Below, piece by piece: positions 49,100 to 61,139 of a stretch of 64,000 bases of DNA. The notes below the pieces were generated by a model that was not told the DNA's origin, did not search any database, and worked only from the letters and a program-made list of their open reading frames with translations. Source of the stretch: Gibbula magus (Eukaryota > Mollusca > Gastropoda > Trochida > Trochidae); contig OW388297.1 in the NCBI GenBank assembly GCA_936450465.1, forward strand, positions 28,352,387 through 28,416,386, read 5' to 3'. The first letter of the stretch is position 1. Every line of letters begins with the position of its first letter. The position numbers and the translations under genes were made by a program.

Positions 49100-50460
49100 T
49101 TTATTACAATTTCGAGCAAGTATTACAATTTCGAGCAAGCCTTTGCCTCAAATTGTAATAAATGCTCCAAATTGTCATAACAGTCCCAAATAGCAATTAA
49201 AAGTGTTAATACCTGAAAACTAGTTGTAATGTTTTGATGGTGACAGTCACAATGGTACATCGAATATCAATAGAAATTCCTCTAAGCCTACAGCCTTTGG
49301 GTTTTGCACAAAGAAATAAATACCTACTGCGACTGAAATGAGTTCTTGTTTTACACTTCAATGACATAAGAATTCATTCGGTCATCAACTTGGCAATATG
49401 ATTATTTTTTAAATAATGACATGAAAGTCCAATATATCTCATTCCGCGTTGTGCCCTTTGAATATATTTGGTCATATGATATTGGATTCATGAGCATTAT
49501 TACAATTTGAAGCAGTTATTACAATTTGGACCAAAAGCTTGCTCCAATTTGTAATAATTGCTCCAAATTGTAATAACAGCTCCAAATTGTAGAAGTGTCG
49601 ATACCCGAAACTTGTTTGTAGTGTTTTGATGATGACATTCACAAAGGTACATCTGATATCACTATCACAGTTTTTTTTATGCCTACATCCTTTAGTTCTG
49701 CACAAATAAATAAAGACCTACTGCTACTGAAATGAGTTCTTGCTTCACACTTGAATAACATAAAAAATCATTTGTCATCAACTTGGCAATATCATTAACT
49801 TTTAAAAAATAACATGAAAGTCAAATATATCTTATTCCGCATTGTGTCCGTTTGAAAATGTTTGGTCACATGATATTTGATTTATGAGCATTATTACAAT
49901 TTGGAGCAGTTATTACAATTTGGAGAAAGCCTTTGCTCCAAATTGTAATAACTGCTCCAAATTGTAATAACAGCTCCAAATTGCACTAAGCAGTGTAAAT
50001 ACCCAAAATTTGGTTGTAGGATTATGATGATGATAGTCACAATGGTACATCTGATATCAATAAAGGTTGTTTTTGTTATGCCTACAGCATTTCTATTTTA
50101 GGTCTCATGATATTGAATTTATTAGCATTATTACAATTTGGAGCAGTTATTACAATTTGGAGCAAGCCGTTGCTCCAAATTGTAATAACTGCTCCAAATT
50201 GTAATAACAGCTCCAAATTGCACTAAGCAGTGTAAATACCCAAAATTTGGTTGTAGTATTATGATGATGATAGTCACAATGGTACATCTGATATCAATAA
50301 AGTTTGTTTTTTTATGCCTACAGCATTTCTGTTTTTGGTAACATGATATTGAATTTATGAGCATTATTACAATTTGGAGCAGTTATTACAATTTGGAGCA
50401 AGCCTTTGCTCCAAATTGTAATAACTGCTCCAAATTGTAATAACAGCTCCAAATTGCACT
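49100..50460. repeat. Palindromic 15-mer units in tandem
   Basis: Five clusters (about 49,105-49,190, 49,497-49,590, 49,889-49,983, 50,128-50,221, 50,364-50,457) each place two TTACAATTTGGAGCA copies against inverted TGCTCCAAATTGTAA copies, forming a hairpin. Intervening sequence is shared (CACAATGGTACATC, TATGCCTACAGC, TTATGAGCATTA). Unit length is about 395 bp for the first two intervals and about 237 bp for the last two, the latter lacking a block. Confidence 0.9.
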
Positions 50461-50477
50461 AAACAGTGTAAATGTTC

Positions 50478-52030
50478 ATTGCAATCTAGGAATCATCACA
50501 ATCTGCAGATTGTGAGCTCACAATCTGCTGATTGTTCGAACAATCTAGGAATGTTTAACCATTCCTATATTAGAAAAAGTAGCCATTTTGATAGTGAAGA
50601 ATAATAACATGGTTATCCTAGATTGTTTAAACAATCTGCAGATTGTGAGACCTGAACAATCTAAGAATGATCACAATCTAGGAATGTGTTACCTTGCAGT
50701 TGTATGTTGTAGATTGTGAGCATATTTTCTGTATTGGTTGATTCATAGATTGTGAAGGGGTCTGATATTTCATAAACCGACTATAAGGGTTTATTCCAAG
50801 ATTGTGAAGGGTTTTCAAATAGAAAAAAATTCTTATCTACAGACTATAGGGGTCGGTTCCTAGAGTGTGAGGAGCTTTCAACTCGTTTCTCTATCTTATC
50901 TACCGACTGTATTGGTCGATCCCTTGATTGTTAAGGGTTCACAAATAGTTTTTATATCTTATCTACAGACTATAGGGTCGATTTCTAGATTGTGAAGGCT
51001 TCTCAAATAGTTTTTTCTACCCCATCTACCGACTATAGTGTCGATTCCTAGATTGTGAAGGGTTCTCAAATAGTTTGTCCATCTTATCTACATGCTATAA
51101 GGGTCAATTCCTAGATTGTGAAGGCTTCTCAAATAGTTTGTCTATCTTATCTACATGCTATAAGGGTCGATTCCTAGATTGTGAGGGTTCTCAAATAGTT
51201 TTTCTATCTTATCCAGAGGCTATTTGGGTCGATTCCTAGATTGTGTTGAGCTTTCAACTCGTCTCTCTATCTTATCTATCGACTACAGGGGTCGATTCCT
51301 AGATTTTAAAGGCTTAAACTAGTTTTTCTATCTTATATACCGACTATAGGGTCGATTCCTAGTTTGTGAAGGCTTCTCAAATAGTTGTTCTATCTTTTCT
51401 ACATACTATAGGGGTCAATTCCTAGATTGTGAAGGGTTCAGAAATAGTTTTTCTATCTTATCTACAGTCTATAGGGTCGATTTCTAGATTGTGAAGGCTT
51501 CTCAAATAGTTTTTCTATCTAATCACAGACTGTAGGGGTCGATTCCTAGATTGTGGTGAGCTTTCAACTCGATTCTCTATCTTATCTACCGACTACAGGG
51601 GTCGATTCCTAGATTGTGTTGGCTTCTCAAATAGTTTTTCTATCTAATCTACATACTATAGGGGTCGATTCCTAGATTGTGAGGAGTTTTCAACTCGCTT
51701 CTTTATCTTATATACCGACTACAGGGGTCGATTCCTAGATTGTGAAGGGTTATGATATTTCATCTACAGACTGTATTAGTCGATTCCTAGATTGTGTGAA
51801 GGGTTCTGATATTTCATCTAAAGACTGTATTAGTCGATTCCTAGATTGTGTGAAGGGTTCTGATATTTCATCTAAAGACTGATTATTTTTAACGAATCCA
51901 CGGCTCCTCATGCATTCTCCATTACGTAAGGGTCGAACAATCTGCAAATTGTTTAAACAATCCAAGAATGGTGAAATATTCCTAGATTGTGAGCTCACAA
52001 TCTGCAGATTGTTCGAACAATTGCAGATTG
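50478..52030. repeat. ~62 bp minisatellite capped by palindrome clusters
   Basis: Between about 50,700 and 51,890 a unit of about 62 bp (GTCGATTCCTAGATTGTGA, AGGGTTCTCAAATAG, TTTCTATCTTATCTAC, ACTATAGG) repeats about 19 times with variation. Both flanks hold clusters of short palindromes: CACAATCTGCAGATTGTG, GAGCTC and TTCGAA at 50,490-50,535; TTTAAACAATC, GAGCTC and TTCGAA again at 51,945-52,030. The flanking words share the CTAGATTGTG core of the minisatellite. Confidence 0.9.
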
Positions 52031-52208
52031 TTCGGTTTTTTAATACCTACAACATTTCGTTTCGCACAAAGAAATTTAAAGACCTACAGCGACTAAAATG
52101 AGTTCTTGTTTTACAATTGAATGATATAAAAACATCATTCGATAATCAACTTGGCAATGTCAATGTTAACATGAAAGTCAAAAAGATCTTATGCCGCGTT
52201 GTGTCCGT

Positions 52209-52530
52209 TTGATCCACATCTACACCAACGCATGCTTCTATGCGTCTAAAGCACTCTTTATTTATAATTCATATCCAAATCACATCTGCAGTTACATCTG
52301 TATCAAAACTAAAGTACCCATTATACATTAACACTTGCATCTTCATCCCCGTCATGTCCACGTCTACATGAACATGTACATCGTGATATACAGACATCTA
52401 CATCTCCATATTCAGCTTGATAATCAGGACATTTTACATCTTCATGCATGTCCTTCAACGTTAACATGGCTATGTCTACGTCTACATTAACATATACATC
52501 TCCATCTACAACTTCATATATACGTATATG
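52209..52530 (-). repeat. Inverse (CATCTA)n block
   Basis: Plus-strand words such as CACATCTACACC, GACATCTACATC, TCTACGTCTACATTAAC and TACATCTCCATCTAC are the inverse of the 47-48.8 kb block. It is shorter and more degenerate, and gives the foldback element a second, asymmetric layer of inverted repetition. Confidence 0.75.
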
Positions 52531-53480
52531 TCAACTTAAATATGTAAATCGTAATCAACATCAACATCTAAATGCATATAGATCAGCTTTCGTGTATATC
52601 TATCTTACTGTTTACACAAATGTTTTTGGAAATCAATCTTAAAATCAATACAAGCAGACAGAGACTAAATTTACTATAACCCCGGCAAATGGAAACCTGT
52701 TACAGAAATATGTATTGAACAATGATTATGAAACTTTATGCTATAATAAATCCTAAATCACTAATTAGTTATTAATTCATGCTACAGAAGGAAATGTACT
52801 TCCAACAATAGAATACTGTCTATCTAAAAATAACCAAGTGCTGTTCCGGAAGCGATATTGTAGAACGCATTTCATATTTTGGAATCAAAATGTAGATGTT
52901 TTTCCATGGCTAAAAATAAAATTTAAAAGTGTTATTATTATTAAAAGGTACATCTTGATATGATGATTGCTCCACACATCAAGTTCACTGAGCTAGACCT
53001 TACAACTTTTTTTAGTTCTGGTTTGGAAACAAAATGTTAAGTCATGTTTCCTTGGTAACGACTGAAAAAATAAAATCCCAAAGAAGTTGAAAACCCTTTA
53101 CGTTTTTTAGTTTTGTTCCGGAAACGAAATTTCCATCGAAACAGCTAAAAATATAATTCTAAAGTCAAACACTCAAAAAGGCACCTCTATACATGATGAA
53201 TATTCCACATACCTAGTTTCATTGAGCTGGGCCTTACGGTTTTTTAATTCTGGTCCGAAACGAACCACGGACGGACGGTTCGGCGGACGGTTGGACGGAC
53301 GGGCGGACCGACGGAGGTCATTTCCTTATTCCTTGACAACTTCGTTGAGGCGAGGGATTATAACAATCTTCATAAACATTGTAATTACCATTATCAAAAC
53401 GAACACCGAATCAATGATCACCATAAAACCAAAATCGTCAAATAATCAGAACTAAAGATATTTAAGCTTACATCGCCTTG
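52531..53480. repeat. Inner right part of the foldback element, with two diverged ~240 bp units
   Basis: GAGCTAGACCTTACAACTTTTTT (in parts, about 52,990) and GAGCTGGGCCTTACGGTTTTTT (in parts, about 53,226) begin similar units with TTCTGGT. A GGAC/CGGAC-rich run lies at about 53,265-53,315. No gene was seen. Confidence 0.5.
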
Positions 53481-53490
53481 ATCTGTGTTA

Positions 53491-53694
53491 TTACAATTTG
53501 GAGCAGTTATTACAATTTGGAGCACTTTTAATTACAATTTGGAGCAGCTTGACAGTACGTTTTTCGAAAATTGGGTTATTACAATTTGGAGCAGTTTTTA
53601 TTACAATTTGGAGCAGGTATTACAATTTGGAGCAGTTTTTATTACAATTTGGAGCAGGTATTACAATTTGGAGCAATTATTACAATTTGGAGCA
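53491..53694 (+). repeat. Right terminal array: nine 15-mers
   Basis: TTACAATTTGGAGCA occurs three times, then the inverse of the left spacer (CTTGACAGTACGTTTTTCG), then six times. Spacing is near-identical to the left array, so the two ends are about 210 bp inverted repeats of high identity. Confidence 0.95.
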
Positions 53695-54244
53695 CTACAA
53701 ACCCTCTTCAACCGTGCGTGGAATATACTGCTATTGTGACGGTGTTCGGCAAATGCTAGACAGTTCGGCAAATAGATCTAAAATTTGTATCCCGCCTGGG
53801 AGGTTTACAAGAGTTTGAGAACCCCGGCTAAAGACCAATCAAAAGCGAGTATTTTACTGTAAGGTAAGATAAATCTCTTTTTACAGTATACTTCATAACA
53901 TTGGCGGTTGCCAATTATAAAATATTATTGCTATAAAGAAGCAATATTTGTTTTATTGTGAAGAACACAACGTCGTCATGATGTAGGAGTAAGCAAATAC
54001 ATCACTACGTCGTGTTTTTGTGATATTGTGATTTTCGAATTCTATTTTCAAAGATATTTCACAATTGTATTTCGTATTCTTATTAGTTTGCACCGTTAGT
54101 TAAACAGGTCACGACCGGTGAAGATCCATAATATACAAAGGGAAATCTAAAGTAATCAGAAAGCTTAGGAGTACTTCTTGTTGAAATGGAATGTTAATGA
54201 ATACTCTTTTTATTTGAGTAGATGAATAACAACTGTTGAATTTC

Positions 54245-55180
54245 CATCAAGTATGTGCAAATACTGGTGAGCCACAATCGATAGTGTGTCAGAGATAAAT
54301 ACTCTTGTCTACCAATATACAAACAGGTGTGATGATTACACACAAGCTGCAGTCATAGAATGACACTTTTGTAATTTCTCCAGTTGGTGAGCATCAGATT
54401 GTACATGGGCAGTCAATGTCGATAAAAATAAATCATTCTTGTTAAGTGACATCCTTAGAATCGATTTGATGTCAGGAGAGAAGCGAGCAAACATTTCGCT
54501 GACCTTAATGCTTAATGGCACAAATATCAAACGCAAATAGTGTGCAATGAAGAAATCACTAAAATATGTCGGTGCTATTATTTCGAAAACACATTTTGTT
54601 TAGTTAAAACACGATAGCAATTCATGAAAATATGTTTTGTCACCACGACAATTAAAATGGCTAGCGTTTGAGAAGCGCTGTAAGTATACAAACCTGATGC
54701 TGTGTAATTGTGAAGGGTCTTATTGGCAACAGATATTAACGCTCCGTTGTCCAACCGAATGATCATTCCATCAATGACATGTGATGATTGCAGGAGGCAT
54801 GAATTCTAAGTTTTAGAATTGCATTTTTCGAGGATTTATTGCATATGTAGAGCTCTCATTCAGTCAGAGACATTTTAACAAGTATAATCAGAATCATTTG
54901 AAAAATAATAATATTCTTTTATTGACATTTCACCTCCTGATATAGTTCTATCCCAGTCAATTGAAGCAGGCTGTATGTAACTCAAGGTAATCCTTTCAAT
55001 GATGGTGTCTGCAGCACACATTAGCAGTGAGAACTGATGATGTGTCTTTGCACATATCGTTCTGTAATTCCTCGGTTTATTCAATTGTTCGACTGATCAT
55101 CTGCTTACATTGCTGACCACGCTGCCTCATTGGATTGCTCTAGTTATTTCTGGAAATCAATAAGGGTTGTGGCTTCAGAT
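54245..55180 (-). repeat. Duplicated module pair M1+M2, copy 5
   Basis: M1 is at 54,245-54,560 with the minus frame FARFSPDIKSILRMSLNK..LFLSTLTA followed by SDAHQLEKLQKC. M2 is at 54,925-55,180 with NYRTICAKT and ADTIIERITLSYIQPASIDW. An acceptor-like TGTGCTGCAG and a donor-like GGAG|GTGAAA flank the M2 frame. Confidence 0.5.
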
Positions 55181-55377
55181 TTTTATAGCTAATGCTTTTT
55201 TTCAGAAGATAGACGGTTGAAATTTATACCACTTAAGTATTCCGTACAGAAAGATATTAATTTGCGGAATGTACTCCATTGTCGTATTACTTACAGACCA
55301 TTTGAGAAGGGCGTAACCATATATATATATATATATATATATAAGTTGTTTATGTTCACATTGATTTAACTGTTATT

Positions 55378-56130
55378 ATACCCCCGCTACGAAGTAAGCG
55401 GGGGTATATAGCGGTCATTCCGTCCGTCCTTCCGTCCCGTCAATTTTTCTCAAAAACCGTTTAAAGGTACATAAACCAAACTTTGTACAGTTGTTAACCA
55501 TGTTCTTCTGATCGCGCACAGACAATTTTCAATTTTCTGAGATTTAATTTTTTTTGTCGTTTCCGTGGAAACGTCACTTTTTGGACAAGTTTTCTCGGAT
55601 ACTGTTCAACCTAGGTGAATGATATTTTGGTTGTGAGTACTCATGACCACACTTTTTATCGAGTTCGAAACCCAGTTCCGAAATATTATTTTTTACGGAG
55701 TTATGACCCTTGAATCCGAAATTGAACTTTGTACCAAAAGAGCTGTGATTCTCCAATTGTGACAAGTTTTTTCGGCAACTTTTACATCTAGGTGAATGAA
55801 ATTTTACATGTAGGTAGTCCAGATGATACTCTTCATCGAGTTCACAGTCCAGTTCTGAAATATTATTTGTTACGGAGATATGAAGCCCTTGAATCTGTAA
55901 TTGAACTTGGTACAAATTACTGGTGTGATGCTCTAATGGGAACAATTAAGTTACCTGAAAAATATTACATCTGGGTGAATGAACTTTTGTAATAACAGTC
56001 ACTTCCTAAAATTATTTTGGACAATATTATGATGCTTGAAGCTGTTTTTTAAACATAGTAACCTTCACATCTATAATTCTCAATGGACGGATGGCGGGGG
56101 TATGTGAGCCATGCTCACTTTTTTCTTGTT
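55378..56130 (+). mobile_element. Complete ATACCCCC-family Helentron-like element (753 bp)
   Basis: It starts ATACCCCCGCT. A perfect hairpin with 12 bp arms lies at 55,377-55,388 and 55,397-55,408. A second GCGGGGGTAT lies about 30 bp before the end and is followed by a GTGAGC-CAT-GCTCAC hairpin and TTTTTTCTTG. U1 (15,868) and U2 (24,552) are uninterrupted here: TGTTATTCAGA in U1 against TGTTATT[element]CAGA here, so insertion occurred at TT. Terminal plus subterminal inverted copies, a 3' hairpin and a T-T target match Helentron-associated elements. There is no coding capacity. Four related copies are in this window. Confidence 0.8.
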
Positions 56131-57160
56131 CAGATATGTGCTTTTTCTATATCTGCATACACAAAACTTCAAAACCTAGTTTATTACTTTGACACATATT
56201 TATTATACATATCTTCATTGTATATGAATTCAATGTGTTCAATGTTTTAATAATATTGTATTTACATTTGGTACCACGATGCATATATCTATTTTAAACC
56301 AAAGCTTTTAAGAATGTTCACATTAGTGTGACTGTATCCTGAAGTAATGCGTCTTGTTTCTTAGATTTTATTAATGTTGTATTGGTATGATAAATAATTC
56401 TGCTCATTTGTATATCCTATTACATCAGCAAACGTGTTGAAGTGTTGATCACTTCCTGCTTTATCATTTAGACAAGAATGATCAGGACATATCATTAGAA
56501 CTTTGGCGAACATATTAATCAACTTACAAAATGAGTTTATTACACGTTTTGCAATGGTAGAGAGCTTTAATGAACATGCAACCATTTCATGATGAACATA
56601 GAACAGCATTCATAACTTGTGACATTAAAATCCATCTGGACAAACGTTTGTATTCACTCTGGAAATCAAAGTAACTGATACTTGATCAAACTAATCCTGC
56701 CCACACAGTTTAAAAGCAATATTAAATGTTAGACCATATAAAACTTCGCCAATATTTCGACCTATCCACAAAGGGACACTTGATGTTGCGAAGTTTGGGA
56801 GGCAAGCGAAAGCAATTTCAATGAAGCAATGGAAAGCCAGTTCTGACAACAACACGTCACGGTTTGATGCGAAATAAGTATTCAAAGAAGTATGTCATAT
56901 CATCTTCCCTCCTACGTCGATGAGTAGAATGTGCATTCCTTTTCCCAATAAGACAATTACCTCAAAACGGGAAAACTGCAGGTAGTTTTGTATGTCAAAT
57001 GTTTATTTGATCAGGTGCAGAATTTAGTTTATGAACTTTAAGATGTTTTAATTGTGTTTTGTGAACCTTTAACTGACTGATGTTCAATTGATTCAAATAA
57101 ACGATCGGTAAACTATGTATTTCCTAATGTTTTAAACATTTTATCCCTCAGGATAAACCC

Positions 57161-57620
57161 ATGAGAGTTTGGTACAATGGGATATCCCATGGGAGAGTGT
57201 ATCCCTATCTTGTTAACGGTGAGAGAAGTTGGACATTTAATCTAAGGCTGAAATACGTTTTTAAAACCTGTAATGATAACTTTGAAAACCTCAAATGTGT
57301 TTCTTGTTGGACGTCCATTGAATCTCGGGTTTTCAAAATTAAATTAGATCGCATTTGTAATTTCTCTCAATGGTAATTATGATATTCAGCTTTGTAAGAT
57401 TTGATAAATTTATATGGATAACAACTTCTTTATTCATGATATGCTTTATACAATAGCCAACATATTCATTGGCTTAATCTATGACACTGCACATCCATTA
57501 ATTTCCCAAAAAATTTTGGGACTTTATCTCCCTGTCTGCACATATATGTGTTGCGCAATGAGATTTAATTGTATATTATTAACGTTTCTTGTCATATACT
57601 CAATTAAAGCACGATTTTAG
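57161..57620 (+). other. Duplicated segment with plus-strand open frames
   Basis: Two plus frames (57,161-57,376 and 57,414-57,620) lie in a segment conserved with U1 (17,610-18,060). U1 shares YNGIS..R.YPYL and DN.LFIHDMLYTIA.IFIGLIY before its frame stops. The second has hydrophobic stretches. The agreement is suggestive but decays quickly, and I do not call a gene. Confidence 0.2.
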
Positions 57621-59802
57621 AGCATGATTAAGGACCATGGCAGAGATTGAAAACTTCCTCAAAATTGTCATATGACAATTGCAGTATCGTAACAGTACAT
57701 AGCCTACTATTTTTACTTTAATAATATATAAAATTTGCTCTTGGTTTGTTTCGAGTCAAATTATTTATCCATCGGTAGGATGAGTCATACATGTATATCA
57801 TATACATATATCTTATAAACTTTGATGCCGAAAACAAAAAACTAATATTGTGAATGGTCTTGTGGATTTTTACTCGTGTATATAAGAAAAAATATAAGAA
57901 ACTTCAACATAAATATAATCCAGTCATTCAAATTGTTTAAATAACAAACAAATAACAAAGTATGAACATATATATTCCCATTGACACATTCAACAGATTC
58001 TTCAATAGTAATTAGTGAACCAATAATGTAAATATAAAAAGGGCTCACGTGATGAAGTTGGAGTTCTACAGGTCCCTTACATACATGTCATTTAAGACTA
58101 TACTAGTATATATATTTCAAATTTAGCAGTATTTGTGTAAACACAAATGACTTCATCGAAGTAAAAATGCCATGTTCTATCCAAGAGTTTTATCCACGAG
58201 AGATTAAATGACATCTATTTCGAGATAACATATTTAGAGTATGTTTTGCACAATTACCTGATTACATAAACAGGACGCGTGACGTCAAAATGACATAGCC
58301 TCAAAGCTTGGTTGACATCAAGATGCAATGATGTCGTAAATGTTACGGTCTTACCATGCTCTGACATCAATGCACTAGGCGTCTAACACCTGCATTAAAA
58401 AGATATATATTGTTACAATATTGAAACAATTGACGACTAGTTTTAAGGCTATTGGTCTTTCGTTGATCAAAGTGAATATATTTATAACTTTTATTATCTT
58501 GTGTTGATATACGTGACATCACAAGATACACCTAAATTCTATATTCATTGACATAGACGTGTGTATTAACATCTGGCGAGAGGCACTTAACAAGTATACT
58601 TTATAACATAAAACAACAATCTGCCATTGACATACAGGATATTTGCAAAATAAGTGGAACAAGTTTATGTTATCAAAAATGACCAAACTCAGATTTATCT
58701 TTTGACTTTTGGTTAAGTTTTATCTAACGTAAAGCCAAACTTTCCACGATCCTTTCATAAAACGTTGGAAATCCGTTGAATCACTTGAAATAAAATATCT
58801 TCACCTTAATCTTGATGTTTTGCTGAATGAGCCTAAGGCATAACATTTTCGTAAATAATTTTATTAGATTCTTCTTTGGCATTACCCAATAACAGTGTTT
58901 TGCCCGAAGCAACAGAATGATTCCTAAATGTCAAATGTGTTCATTTGCTTTTGTAGGCTTCATGGCAGGGACATTTAATAACTGTATTATATTTTTGCAA
59001 TATTTCACCAACCACAAAGGGTTTTTTCGATTCATTGAGCGCAAAATATAATATTTTGGAATCGTTCAGAGTGTCATAAAGTGTTTGATTTCATATACTG
59101 GTTAAAAAGTCTTCAAATCTTCAAGCGAATATCGTGATGTTAAATAGTTCATTTTTGCTTCCAAATAACTCTGTTCGACTTGGTTAGGGTTCATTTTAGA
59201 TTTATTTCTTAGATATATTTCTAAATATATCTGGTTCCACATAAATAATGACATACTGTTAATTTTGACAGAAAATTCCACAGGTCCTGTCTTTATAAAT
59301 CTGTCCATACATTAGATTTGACATTTACTGAAAACCACATTATTTAAACAAACATAGAATTGACTCACTGATACCACCAACCTTTCATATGCAGTCTAAT
59401 TGTATCATAGCAAAATGCTCCATCGCACTGCACATGTTCTAGTTGTATAGATCATTTGTGATAAATAAATAATGTTTCTGCAATCGATCAGACAAATGTA
59501 AATCTTAGAAAGTGACTAAGTGAAAATATAGAATTCAAAAGATCGCTCGCAATTCAGCAGATTGGTAAACAAATTAAAAGCATCGGAAGAATAGTTTTTT
59601 CGTCGGACAAATTTAGATCTCAGCAAATGACCAAGTGAAAAACACAGAAATTCATCAAACAAAATAGTCATAAAATCACTTGTAGTTCGGAACTGCACTT
59701 CTCCTGGTAGTGTGGTCAATTGTACACAGTTTTGAAACGAATTGAATAAACAGTTTTCCTTCATTCGGTTGGACAAAAAATGTCTTTGGACGGACGGACG
59801 GA

Positions 59803-60920
59803 TTTTTTTGATTTAAACATATTTATTCAATTGAAAGGATTGGGTACAAGTTATCCAACTTAGTGAAACCCTCTCCTATGTACAGTGCTGACATATAATA
59901 TTGAAACGCAATATATGTACACTGATATATACAGAAAAGAGAAAGTTATGTTGCATATTTACAAGAAAGAAAGAAAACATAAACATGTAAAATATTTGGA
60001 AAGAACAATGAGTAATACTAACAATGATAGATTAAACCCGGGTTAATTGTCAAATCTTCCTGATAAAGATATATACTTTTGAACTTCCTTAAAAATCTTG
60101 ATATTGTCATTGTAAGTAAGATCTGCGCTGCCATTTAACAATAAGTCTAAATTAATCAGAACTCTATTACAACATATTCTGTTGATATCTCGAAACATCT
60201 GTTGCCTGATTTCATGATACATAAAACATTCCATAAAATAATGATGAGAGTTTTCGCAACCAAATTTACAATTACAAGTAGGATTATCTTCGAGACCAAT
60301 TTTATATAAATCATCGTTTAAACTGCTATTTGAATATCTCAGTTTAGTATGGATAATGTTCAACTTCCGTTTACCAAATGAAAAATATGTTGGTGCTTTA
60401 AACTTTCTTGGGCAAATATAGGATTGAAAGGTTTTTATGGAGAAGGATTCTCGTATGTGTAGTGGGAGGTTATTCCAAAGCTGTGAGCATGATGGGATAA
60501 AAGATTGATTGTAAAGCTGTGTACGTGAATAGGACAAAGAGAGATCATGCATGTTTCTAAGGTTATGATTGGTCCTCGATTCAACTGATTGGGGCATAAG
60601 GTCACATAAGTAGGATGGAGCATTATTATTGTATATTTTATAAAATAATGATAGTTTACGATACTGTCTCCTTTCCTTTAGCGATTGCCATCCTGTCTCA
60701 TAAGTTAGAGATTCACGAGAAGCATATTTAGGTAGGCCAGTAACTATCCTGGCGGCTTCAAACTGAACTTTATCAATTTTATCAGATAAATCTACTGAAC
60801 AACCATCCCATAGTTCACAGGCATATTCAAGATGTGGTCTTATAAAAACAATGTAGATCTTATTCAGAGTATTTCTATTTAACATAAACTTTAGCTTTCT
60901 CATAGATGAAACCATCTATC
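59803..60920 (-). pseudogene. LINE 3' fragment: reverse transcriptase thumb and C-terminal Cys/His region
   Basis: A 290-codon minus frame (60,043-60,915) carries IYIVFIRPHLEYACELWDG, VQFEAARIVTGLP, GWQSLKERRQYRKLSLFYKI and NAPSYL, the C-terminal reverse transcriptase region of jockey/RTE-like LINEs. A terminal cluster CNCKFGCENSHHYFMEC follows. The palm with the catalytic box is missing, so it is 5' truncated. The 3' end abuts GGACGGACGGA, and near-identical GACGGACGGA repeats flank both sides (59,789-59,802 and 60,921-60,934; 13 of 14 matching), the target duplication. U1 is empty at the matching place (about 19,400). It is related to the fragment at 8.7-9.4 kb. Confidence 0.9.
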
Positions 60921-61078
60921 GACGGACGGATGGAATCGTTAGTAAAGATGACATTATGTAAAAATGTTTAATTCTTATTTTTAAGGTATAATATAACTTT
61001 CATCTATTAGTTATGTCGATATATTTATCAGTCATGCGAAAGTCATTCAGAATTTGATTCATTAGACTTTGTCATATT

Positions 61079-61102
61079 TTAATAATAATAATAATAATAA
61101 TA

Positions 61103-61138
<36 letters not shown>
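61079..61138. repeat. (AAT)n(ATT)n microsatellite
   Basis: An AAT run switches to ATT midway, so the tract is self-complementary and can fold into a hairpin. Confidence 0.95.

Positions 61139-61139
<1 letters not shown>

Larger units (their letters stand above)
46753..53699. mobile_element. 6.95 kb foldback-type element
   Basis: The left end TGTTGTGCTCC and right end GGAGCACTACA (inverse TGTAGTGCTCC) start inverted terminal regions of about 210 bp, each holding nine copies of the 15-mer TGCTCCAAATTGTAA or its inverse. AACCC lies on both sides (46,748-46,752 and 53,700-53,704), a likely 5 bp target duplication. Internally there are (TAGATG)-like blocks in inverse orientation near each end, palindromic 15-mer units and a minisatellite. 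No transposase was found. Long inverted repeats built of short tandem repeats are the hallmark of foldback elements (Drosophila FB, sea urchin TU). Confidence 0.82.
44878..53878 (-). mobile_element. Tyrosine-recombinase element, split by a foldback insertion
   Basis: U3 differs from U2 by about 9 kb between CCTCAGGACAT (44,862-44,872) and ACAGTATACTTCATAAC (53,883). The hairpin at 44,878-45,016 forms one end. ATTTATCTTACC (45,019-45,030), immediately inside the hairpin, is the exact inverse of GGTAAGATAAAT near the other end (53,863-53,874). Without the inner 6.95 kb insertion the element is about 2 kb and codes for one minus-strand recombinase, the hairpin lying downstream of the gene. Cryptons usually lack terminal repeats. 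The asymmetric repeat plus hairpin is more like Helentron-type ends, so a recombinase captured by such an element is an alternative. Confidence 0.6.

Noticed and set aside
49100..52030. Possible CRISPR-like array of repeats and spacers
   Set aside because: Repeats are palindromic units or a contiguous minisatellite without unique uniform spacers, in a eukaryotic context with no cas genes.
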